A stretch of 5,040 nt of DNA from Sulfurimonas sp. GTDB lineage: Bacteria; Campylobacterota; Campylobacteria; Campylobacterales; Sulfurimonadaceae. The position numbers and the translations under genes were made by a program. Positions 1-4,868 of the stretch are shown piece by piece. The notes under the pieces were generated by a model. That model saw only the letters and a program-made list of their open reading frames with translations, was not told where the DNA came from and searched no databases. Within the stretch, counting starts at the first letter, position 1; each line of letters starts with the position of its first letter. The stretch is taken from the NCBI GenBank assembly GCA_022712845.1, contig JAFLJV010000010.1, positions 1-5,040 of the forward strand, given 5' to 3'.

Positions 1-885
1 ATTAATCAAAGTATTCCAAATACTACTTTAATAGCTACTACAATTGGTAAATCACGTGGTTCTGCTGATGATAGAACTAGTAAACGTGAAAGTATTACAG
101 GTTCTGGTAATATAAATGATATTCCAGCTACTGTTGCTGGTTATGTAGCTGCAGATGGTGAGTTTTCTACATTTGGTTCTCAAGGTACATATGCTTTTGG
201 TTTTTTAAATAACTCTATTGAATCACTTACTGTTCAGGGGTGGTATTATGATATGGTTCAATTAGCTCAAGCATATTGGTTACAAGCTGATATAAATGTT
301 GATGGTATTATGGCAGGTGTTCAATATATGAATACTGATTTAGATAAAGGTGCAGAGCTTGGTGATGTTACTGACACTAATGTAAATACTATAGCAGGTG
401 ATACTGAAGATACAACAGCTTGGTCTGCAATGCTTGGTTATGAAATAAAAGATGTTGCTACTTTTAAAATTGCTTATTCTGATGTTGATGAAGATGGTAC
501 TTTAGGTGTTGCTAATACTGCGACAGGTTCTATAGCTACTGTTGGTGGTCAATCAAGACTTTATACAGAGATGTGGTGGAACTATGGTTATGCTTCTGCG
601 GTAGGTGCTCAATCTTTTTCAATCACTGCTGAAGGTAATGTTGCAGATATCGACCTATTACTGGGCTACTACAATGCAGATATAGATGCAGGTAGTGCTA
701 CTGTAAATCTTCTTCGTGGTTTTTCTGATGTAGATTTAACAGAAGTTACATTAGTTGCTTCTAAATCTTTTGGTCCACTTGATACTTCTTTTGCAATTAT
801 TCATGCTGATCTTGAAGATAATACAACACCAGCTAATGATGTTACAACAACAGATCTTCAAGTTTATTTAACATATAACTTTTAG
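1..885 (+). CDS. Outer-membrane porin, Opr/MOMP-like family (5' end missing)
   Basis: The frame is open from base 1 to the TAG at 883-885, giving 294 residues. The start and signal peptide lie left of the window. The ATG at 253 is internal, because the upstream codons continue the same porin-like protein. Visible features are alternating polar/hydrophobic strands separated by Gly/Asp/Asn/Thr-rich loops, aromatic girdle segments (VQGWYYDMVQLAQAYW near residues 78-93; TEMWWNYGYASAVGAQS near 189-205), and a C-terminal strand ending in YNF. A terminal Phe is the usual BAM recognition signal of outer-membrane barrels. The WWNYGYASA region resembles Campylobacterota Opr/MOMP porins, which form trimeric general diffusion channels. 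Use of GGT, GCT, TAT and GAT codons is strongly biased, as expected for an abundant protein. An acidic DVDEDG sequence lies at residues 161-166. The family assignment is by recognition, not by a search; OprD-like is an alternative label. The gene is followed after 8 bases by the hairpin array. Confidence 0.85.
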   Translation: MNQSIPNTTLIATTIGKSRGSADDRTSKRESITGSGNINDIPATVAGYVAADGEFSTFGSQGTYAFGFLNNSIESLTVQGWYYDMVQLAQAYWLQADINVDGIMAGVQYMNTDLDKGAELGDVTDTNVNTIAGDTEDTTAWSAMLGYEIKDVATFKIAYSDVDEDGTLGVANTATGSIATVGGQSRLYTEMWWNYGYASAVGAQSFSITAEGNVADIDLLLGYYNADIDAGSATVNLLRGFSDVDLTEVTLVASKSFGPLDTSFAIIHADLEDNTTPANDVTTTDLQVYLTYNF

Positions 886-893
886 TCGCTTTA

Positions 894-932
894 AACTTAT
901 TTTCTCCTTCCTGTTTTGTGAGAAAATAAGTT
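894..932. other. Hairpin 1 of the array
   Basis: A perfect 13-bp stem (894-906 with 920-932) closes a 13-nt loop at 907-919 that contains TTCCTGTTTT. The stem is AT-rich and its right arm reads GAGAAAATAAGTT. It begins 8 bases after the porin stop codon. The following bases are GCCCTC, not a T-tract. Confidence 0.9.
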
Positions 933-942
933 GCCCTCTATA

Positions 943-980
943 GTTCATTTCCTGCTTTCCTGTTTTGTATGGAAATGGGC
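943..980. other. Hairpin 2 of the array
   Basis: A 7-bp Watson-Crick stem, CATTTCC (946-952) with GGAAATG (971-977), extends to 10 bp as RNA by two G-U pairs and a G-C pair (943-945 with 978-980). The 18-nt loop at 953-970 contains TTCCTGTTTT at 957-966. The two G-U pairs form only if the plus strand is the RNA, which weakly favours plus-strand function. Confidence 0.8.
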
Positions 981-984
981 CCTC

Positions 985-1020
985 CTCATCCTCTCATTTC
1001 CTGTTTTATGAGAAGATGAG
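985..1020. other. Hairpin 3 of the array
   Basis: A 13-position stem (985-997 with 1008-1020) has one C-A mismatch (991/1014) and closes a 10-nt loop that is exactly TTCCTGTTTT (998-1007). It aligns with hairpin 1 and carries two compensatory pair changes relative to it. A T-rich stretch begins about 8 bases downstream (1028-1042), so weak terminator activity is possible but the spacing is not canonical. Confidence 0.85.
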
Positions 1021-1030
1021 TAGAGTCTAT

Positions 1031-1051
1031 TTTAACTTTTTTGGATATACT
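1031..1051 (+). promoter_or_regulatory. Probable sigma-70 promoter of the permease gene
   Basis: TATACT at 1046-1051 matches five of six positions of the TATAAT -10 box and is preceded by a T-rich tract (1031-1042). T-tracts upstream of the -10 box, without a clear -35 box, are typical of Campylobacterota housekeeping promoters. The expected transcription start is about 1058-1059, the A of the ATG itself, so the mRNA may have no leader. This fits the lack of a well-placed Shine-Dalgarno sequence. Inferred from motif and spacing only. Confidence 0.45.
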
Positions 1052-1058
1052 TTTCATT

Positions 1059-2018
1059 ATGAATCAACTCATCAAAAAAATCTTTTATATACTTTTTATG
1101 CTTATATTAATCTCTATTATTTCATTTTTAGCTATTCATGCCGCTCCAAATAGTTTTTTTGGTGCTGGTGAATTAAATCCAAATATGACACCAGAAGCAA
1201 TAGCCGCCTTAAAAGCTATATATGGGCTAGATAAATCACTTTTACAGCAATATACTGACTGGGTTATAAATATTTTTTCTTTCAATTTTGGTATCTCGTT
1301 TGTTAATGGACAAGATGTTAGCTCTGAGATACTAAAGAGACTTCCAATTACTCTTAGTATGAACATAATAGCTCTCCTAGCGGTATTTATTATATCTTTA
1401 TATTTAGGCATAAAATCAGCACTTAATTATGAAAAAAAAACTGATTATATCATTCGTCAAATCTCTTTAATCTCTTTTTCAATGCCATCATTTTATTTGG
1501 CATTGCTATTTATCATATTTTTCTCATTAAATTTAGATTTGTTTCCAATTTCTGGTCTTCATTCAATTGAACCAAAAGAGGGATTTGAGTACTATCTTGA
1601 TATGGCTTGGCATTTAGTTTTACCAATAGGTGTTATGATATTTCTTGGTCTTGGAAGTATGATAATTTATGTTCGATCACTTACATTAGAGATACTAAAG
1701 AGTGATTATTACTATTTTGCACTATCTCGTGGCTTAGAAAAAAAAGAGTTATTAAGATATTACATCTTTCCAAATCTATTACCACCAATTATTACACTTT
1801 TAGGATTATCTATCCCTGGATTAATAGGAGGTAGTGTTATTTTAGAGTCTATATTTGGGATTGAAGGTATGGGACAGTTGTTTTTTATGAGTGCATTAAG
1901 TAGAGATTATCCTATTATTATGGGAACTTTAATGATTACAGCATTTTTAACACTGCTTGGAAATATGATAGCGGATTTAATTTTATTAAAATTAAATCCA
2001 TATATGAAACGGGGATAG
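1059..2018 (+). CDS. ABC transporter permease, DppB/OppB type
   Basis: This 319-residue inner-membrane protein has the usual length for the DppB/OppB permease family, which pairs with a DppC-type partner, ATPases and a periplasmic binding protein to import peptides, nickel or related solutes. From the ATG: TM1 at about 8-28; the family N-terminal region with LNPNMTPEAI and YGLDKSLLQQY at about 40-66; hydrophobic segments near 98-120, 135-160, 183-206, 241-262 and 288-310; the EAA cytoplasmic loop at about 221-238 (ALSRGLEKKELLRYYIFPN), which docks onto the ATPase; and the family signature ESIFGIEGMG at 263-272 followed by SRDYPIIMG. A TTG at 1041 in the same frame could start the protein six residues earlier, but it lies upstream of the -10 box and lacks a ribosome site. 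GGA at 1043-1045 is too far from the ATG for a normal Shine-Dalgarno. No DppC, ATPase or binding-protein gene is present, and the next gene is on the other strand. The substrate cannot be told. Confidence 0.85.
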   Translation: MNQLIKKIFYILFMLILISIISFLAIHAAPNSFFGAGELNPNMTPEAIAALKAIYGLDKSLLQQYTDWVINIFSFNFGISFVNGQDVSSEILKRLPITLSMNIIALLAVFIISLYLGIKSALNYEKKTDYIIRQISLISFSMPSFYLALLFIIFFSLNLDLFPISGLHSIEPKEGFEYYLDMAWHLVLPIGVMIFLGLGSMIIYVRSLTLEILKSDYYYFALSRGLEKKELLRYYIFPNLLPPIITLLGLSIPGLIGGSVILESIFGIEGMGQLFFMSALSRDYPIIMGTLMITAFLTLLGNMIADLILLKLNPYMKRG

Positions 2019-2023
2019 TAAAC

Positions 2024-3157
2024 TTAACTAAACATAGCCTCTAACGCATCTAAGCCATCTTTAGATTCTTGAATCTCACCATCTTCATTAGTTGTATTAT
2101 CTGTTTCAACTAACTCAATATTTAATCCACTTAACATTGAAGCTAAACGGATATTTATACCACTCTTTCCAATAGCTTTAGACTTTTGATCTGCGGGAAG
2201 CGTGATAATTGCTCTTTCTGCTTCACCTTCATCATTTTTAATGATTTCTACAGTAGATATAATTGCAGGTGACATAATTCTTGATATAAAAAGTTCAGGG
2301 ATAGAAGTATGTTCAATACAATCAATATTTTCACCAATTAACTCTTGACTTACAGCGTTAATACGAACACCTTTAACACCAACTGTAGCTCCAACAGCAT
2401 CAACTTGTGGATGAGTGCTAATAAGTGCTATTTTAGCTCTTTCTCCAGGTATACGAGCACTTGCTTCTACAATAACTGTTCCATCAGAAATTTCAGGAAC
2501 TTCAAGTGCTAAAAGCTCTTCTAAAAATTTAGGAGAGGTGCGAGATAGCTCTATTTGGATACCATTTTCTTTATCCATATTAACACGGCGAACAACGGCT
2601 TTCATATGATCACCTACTTTAAATACTTCACCTTTTATACGACTTTTCATTGGTAATATGGCACGAACTTCATCAACTTCTATATATGTTGAGTTGTTTG
2701 CATCAACTCTTGTAACTCTACCTGTTACAAGTGTTCCTATTTTTGATTTATATTTGTTATAAAGTTCATCTTCTACAAGTCTTTGAATATGATACTCTAT
2801 TTCACGATGAAGTTGAGAAGCACCTGTTCTACCATACTCTTCTAAAGCGTGTGGAATTTGAAGTTGATCATCAAGTTCTATTTGATCATCATATTCTCTA
2901 GCCTCACTTATAGAAATATATGAAGGAGCTAAATCTTCATCATTAAGTCTTTCATCTTCATCTGAAACTACTGTAATTGTTTGAATTATATCAAGGTTTT
3001 TTGTTTCATCATTTATAACTGCTTCAAATGTAAATTTTTGATCAATTACTCTTTTTGCTGTTTGGATAAATGCTGTTTTTAGAGCTTCTATAACTTTATC
3101 AGGTTGAAGGTTTTTTTCATGTGCGATTGCTTCTGCAATATCTAGAATTTTTTCCAT
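2024..3157 (-). CDS. nusA: Transcription elongation/termination factor NusA
   Basis: NusA binds RNA polymerase near the RNA exit channel and modulates pausing, intrinsic and Rho termination, and rRNA antitermination. The protein is 377 residues from the ATG at 3157. Domains: N-terminal RNAP-binding domain at about 1-130 (MEKILDIAEAIAHEKNLQPDKVIEAL); S1 domain at about 139-206 (TLVTGRVTRVDANN through IQIELSRT); KH1 at about 215-285 (DAVGATVGVKGVRINAVSQE, with the GVKG loop at 260-263); KH2 at about 290-350 (AIGKSGINIRLASMLSG, GKSG at 330-333); and a short acidic tail. It lacks the acidic C-terminal repeats of the roughly 495-residue E. coli protein, as is usual outside the gammaproteobacteria. 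An in-frame GTG at 3184 would add nine residues but has no ribosome site, whereas AAAAGG (3170-3165) lies 7 nt before the ATG. The gene stands alone rather than in a rimP-nusA-infB operon, and its stop is 5 bases from the convergent permease stop. Confidence 0.97.
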   Translation of the reverse strand: MEKILDIAEAIAHEKNLQPDKVIEALKTAFIQTAKRVIDQKFTFEAVINDETKNLDIIQTITVVSDEDERLNDEDLAPSYISISEAREYDDQIELDDQLQIPHALEEYGRTGASQLHREIEYHIQRLVEDELYNKYKSKIGTLVTGRVTRVDANNSTYIEVDEVRAILPMKSRIKGEVFKVGDHMKAVVRRVNMDKENGIQIELSRTSPKFLEELLALEVPEISDGTVIVEASARIPGERAKIALISTHPQVDAVGATVGVKGVRINAVSQELIGENIDCIEHTSIPELFISRIMSPAIISTVEIIKNDEGEAERAIITLPADQKSKAIGKSGINIRLASMLSGLNIELVETDNTTNEDGEIQESKDGLDALEAMFS

Positions 3158-3164
3158 ATTTTTG

Positions 3165-3170
3165 CCTTTT
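3165..3170 (-). promoter_or_regulatory. Ribosome binding site deciding the nusA start
   Basis: On the minus strand AAAAGG lies 7 nt upstream of the ATG at 3157. The alternative in-frame GTG at 3184 has only A/T-rich sequence upstream and no purine-rich site, so the shorter protein is preferred. Confidence 0.8.
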
Positions 3171-3232
3171 AAATGGTGTTTCACAAAAAATAAATGTTAA
3201 AAGTTTTATAGTGATTTCTTATGAAGTATGAC

Positions 3233-3238
3233 ATTATA
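3233..3238 (-). promoter_or_regulatory. Probable -10 box of the nusA promoter
   Basis: The minus strand reads a perfect TATAAT here, in the context GGATATAATG. The start of transcription would be near 3226, giving a leader of about 69 nt before the nusA ATG. No -35 box at 16-18 bp spacing is visible; the nearest TTGATT is only 14 bp away. A weaker TATAAA closer to the gene (minus strand of 3205-3210) is an alternative. Confidence 0.5.
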
Positions 3239-3252
3239 TCCAAACTCTATAA

Positions 3253-3272
3253 AATCAACTTTAATCAACTTT
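3253..3272 (+). repeat. Perfect 10-bp tandem repeat in the divergent promoter region
   Basis: AATCAACTTT occurs twice head to tail (3253-3262 and 3263-3272). With the T-tract at 3281-3284, T-runs recur about every 10-11 bp (3260-3262, 3270-3274, 3281-3284), all on one helical face, upstream of the plus-strand TATAAT at 3288. This resembles the periodic AT signal that replaces the -35 box in Campylobacterota promoters, but an exact repeat could also be a regulator site acting on both divergent promoters. Confidence 0.6.
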
Positions 3273-3287
3273 TTAGTAGATTTTAAC

Positions 3288-3293
3288 TATAAT
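3288..3293 (+). promoter_or_regulatory. Probable -10 box of the HP0268-like/miaB operon promoter
   Basis: A perfect TATAAT is preceded by periodic T-tracts. The predicted start near 3300 gives a leader of about 16 nt containing the ribosome site AAGGA (3304-3308). It also rules out the ATG at 3292, which overlaps the -10 box, as the start codon of the first gene. Confidence 0.7.
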
Positions 3294-3303
3294 GCAAAAA
3301 AAT

Positions 3304-3308
3304 AAGGA
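3304..3308 (+). promoter_or_regulatory. Ribosome binding site deciding the start of the HP0268-like gene
   Basis: AAGGA is 7 nt upstream of the ATG at 3316, an ideal spacing. It lies inside the reading frame that would open at the ATG at 3292, so the longer protein is unlikely. Confidence 0.8.
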
Positions 3309-3315
3309 AATTATT

Positions 3316-3561
3316 ATGGATTTAAAATTTGCAAGAACTGATATTACTATGAAACCAAAAAAAGCTGATTTAAGTAAAATGGAAGCTAGTATTGAAAAAG
3401 ATGATAGTGTGATTTTTTATTTTGATAGAGAAAATTCTCATAAAGATTTATTAGAACTTCAAGATCATTTTGAAGCTAAAGGTAAAAGTTTTTACATGAG
3501 TGAAGTGAAATATGGACTTTCTGAAAATGAATACATGTACCAAGTTCATATTATTAACTAA
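3316..3561 (+). CDS. HP0268-family small protein (possible Smr-like nuclease)
   Basis: An 81-residue, charged, soluble protein with no signal peptide or membrane segment. The length (HP0268 of H. pylori is 80 residues), the core [21 protein letters not shown] (residues 32-52), the [17 protein letters not shown] end, and the position directly before miaB all match the Campylobacterota-restricted HP0268 family. HP0268 was reported to have an Smr-like fold and to act as a DNA-nicking and RNA-cleaving enzyme; this is family knowledge recalled, not visible here. Asp50 and several Lys residues near the N terminus (14, 15, 16, 21) are candidates for catalytic or nucleic-acid contacts, by inference. 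It is the first gene of a tight operon with miaB (5-base gap) and the acyltransferase-like gene, and is divergent from nusA. Its true cellular role is unsettled. Confidence 0.8.
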   Translation: MDLKFARTDITMKPKKADLSKMEASIEKDDSVIFYFDRENSHKDLLELQDHFEAKGKSFYMSEVKYGLSENEYMYQVHIIN

Positions 3562-3566
3562 AATTA

Positions 3567-4868
3567 ATGTCAAAAAAATTATTTATTGAAACACTTGGTT
3601 GTGCGATGAATTCTCGTGATTCAGAGCATATGATTGCACAACTTAGTGAAAAAGAGGGTTATATTATCACAGATGATATGCCCTCAGCTGATTTAATTTT
3701 AATAAATACATGTTCAGTAAGAGAAAAACCAGTTGCTAAACTGTTTTCAGAACTTGGTGTTTTTAACAAAAAGAAAAAAGCCTCTGCAAAGATAGGTGTA
3801 TGTGGGTGTACAGCATCTCATCTTGGTGAAGAGATAATTAAAAGAGCCCCATATGTGAGTTTTGTTTTAGGTGCTAGAAATGTATCTAAAATTACAGAAA
3901 TAATCCATAAAGAAAAAGCTGTTGAAGTAGATATAAATTATGATGAGAGTGAATTTGCCTTTGATGATTTTAGAACATCTCCATATAAAGCTTTTATAAA
4001 TATATCTATCGGATGTGATAAAGCTTGTACTTTTTGTATAGTCCCTAAAACTCGTGGTGATGAGATATCAATTCCAGATGGACTTATTATCCGTGAAGCT
4101 AAAAGAGCAGTTGATAATGGAGCAAAAGAGGTTTTTCTTCTTGGTCAAAATGTAAATAATTATGGTCGTCGTTTCTCAGGAGATCATGAGAAGGTAAACT
4201 TTTCAGAACTTCTTCGTAGGCTTAGTAAGATTGATAAACTTCAAAGAATTCGTTTTACGTCTCCTCATCCTTTTCATATGGATAATGAGTTTATAGAGGA
4301 GTTTGCTTCGAACCCTAAAATCTGTAAATCAATGCATATGCCACTTCAAAGTGGATCAAGTAAAGTTCTTAAAGATATGAAACGTGGTTACTCAAAAGAG
4401 TGGTTTTTAGAGCGTATTGCTAAATTAAGAAGTGAGTGTCCTGAGGTTAGTATAAGTACTGATATTATTGTTGCATTTCCAGGTGAAAGTGATGAGGATT
4501 TCGAGGATACGATAGATGTGATGAAAGAAGTTAGGTTTGATCAAATTTTTTCTTTTAAATACTCACCTCGTCCCCAAACTGAAGCAGAACATTTTACAAA
4601 CACTGTTGATGAGGATGTGGCATCTCATAGACTTACAACTCTTCAAAATCTTCAGACAGATATCTTAGATGAAAAAAATGCAACACAACTAGGGAAAATT
4701 TATAGTGTTTATTTTGAAGACTTAAACAAAGACTACTTTGTTAGTGGCAGAAGTGATAATAATTTTGTTGTGAAAGTTAAAGGTTCAGATGAGCTTTTAG
4801 GCGAGTTTAGAGATGTTAAAATCACACAAATAGGGCGAACAATTTTAACTGGAGAACTTGTTGGCTAA
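3567..4868 (+). CDS. miaB: tRNA-2-methylthio-N6-isopentenyladenosine synthase MiaB
   Basis: This radical-SAM methylthiotransferase converts i6A to ms2i6A at position 37 of tRNAs reading UNN codons, after MiaA has added the isopentenyl group. The 433 residues are of normal family length. The N-terminal MTTase domain (about 1-120) carries the auxiliary 4Fe-4S cysteines C12 (TLGCAMN), C49 (INTCSVRE) and C81 (GCTAS). The radical-SAM domain carries CDKACTFC with C150, C154 and C157, followed by [18 protein letters not shown] at 192-200 and the MPLQSGS sequence near 258-264 are MiaB-type motifs. The C-terminal TRAM domain spans about 373-433 and should contact tRNA. NTCSVRE and LGQNVN favour MiaB over MtaB or RimO. 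The start ATG is 5 bases after the preceding stop and has no good Shine-Dalgarno, so translation is probably coupled to the HP0268-like gene. C79, two residues before the ligand C81, is an extra cysteine. Confidence 0.97.
   Translation: MSKKLFIETLGCAMNSRDSEHMIAQLSEKEGYIITDDMPSADLILINTCSVREKPVAKLFSELGVFNKKKKASAKIGVCGCTASHLGEEIIKRAPYVSFVLGARNVSKITEIIHKEKAVEVDINYDESEFAFDDFRTSPYKAFINISIGCDKACTFCIVPKTRGDEISIPDGLIIREAKRAVDNGAKEVFLLGQNVNNYGRRFSGDHEKVNFSELLRRLSKIDKLQRIRFTSPHPFHMDNEFIEEFASNPKICKSMHMPLQSGSSKVLKDMKRGYSKEWFLERIAKLRSECPEVSISTDIIVAFPGESDEDFEDTIDVMKEVRFDQIFSFKYSPRPQTEAEHFTNTVDEDVASHRLTTLQNLQTDILDEKNATQLGKIYSVYFEDLNKDYFVSGRSDNNFVVKVKGSDELLGEFRDVKITQIGRTILTGELVG
4851..4854 (+). promoter_or_regulatory. 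Ribosome binding site inside the miaB end, for a TTG start
   Basis: GGAG lies within the last miaB codons, 6 nt before the TTG at 4861. No ATG or GTG occurs in the right place: the first in-frame ATG is deep in the protein, after the conserved WHGELL motif. A second in-frame TTG at 4858 is only 3 nt from the site and so is less likely. Confidence 0.6.

Larger units (their letters stand above)
894..1020. repeat. Array of three hairpins with an identical 10-nt loop motif
   Basis: Three inverted repeats follow each other behind the porin stop. The copies of TTCCTGTTTT start at 908, 957 and 998, each in the apical loop. The extended loop consensus is YTTCCTGTTTTRTR. The arms differ in sequence but are complementary within each hairpin. 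Aligning hairpins 1 and 3 gives two compensatory changes (898/928 U-A to 987/1018 C-G; 901/925 U-A to 990/1015 C-G) and one half-change leaving a C-A mismatch (991/1014). This shows that pairing is maintained. No hairpin is followed directly by a run of T, so none is a textbook intrinsic terminator. On the plus strand the array would be the 3' UTR of the porin mRNA; on the minus strand the loops read AAAACAGGAA. The function is unknown: RNA processing or stability element, protein-binding array, small RNA, or a dispersed repeat family. Confidence 0.85.

Noticed and set aside
253..885. Complete 210-residue porin starting at the ATG at 253
   Set aside because: The same frame is open back to base 1 and its upstream translation continues the porin-like sequence, so this ATG is an internal Met.
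894..1020. CRISPR array
   Set aside because: There are only three short 10-mers, located in hairpin loops, with unequal spacing (49 and 41) and no uniform 25-40 nt direct repeat or cas genes. The arms are self-complementary rather than unique spacers.
894..1020. Integron attC sites or transposon ends
   Set aside because: No core-site motifs of the attC type, no integrase or transposase, and no target-site duplication could be seen.
894..1042. Ordinary Rho-independent terminator of the porin gene
   Set aside because: Hairpins 1 and 2 are followed by GC-containing sequence (GCCCTC, CCTCC), and hairpin 3 has its T-rich stretch about 8 bases away. Simple termination also does not need three copies with an identical loop. 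Weak termination by hairpin 3 remains possible.
965..1153. 62-residue open frame starting in the hairpin array
   Set aside because: It runs through the hairpin, the promoter and the first part of the permease in another frame. It has a low-complexity Tyr/Phe/Ser composition and no ribosome site.
1136..1411. 91-residue open frame antisense to the permease
   Set aside because: It is a shadow of the well-supported permease gene, with no ribosome site or recognisable family.
2415..2609. 64-residue open frame antisense to nusA
   Set aside because: It lies wholly within nusA coding sequence and mirrors its S1/KH1 region; nothing supports expression.
3158..3184. Nine-residue N-terminal extension of NusA from a GTG
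   Set aside because: There is no Shine-Dalgarno before the GTG, while AAAAGG is ideally placed before the ATG at 3157. The sequence MEKILDIAEAIAHEK fits the usual NusA N terminus.
3292..3315. Eight-residue N-terminal extension of the HP0268-like protein
   Set aside because: The ATG at 3292 overlaps the TATAAT -10 box and precedes the predicted transcription start. AAGGA at 3304-3308 points to the ATG at 3316.
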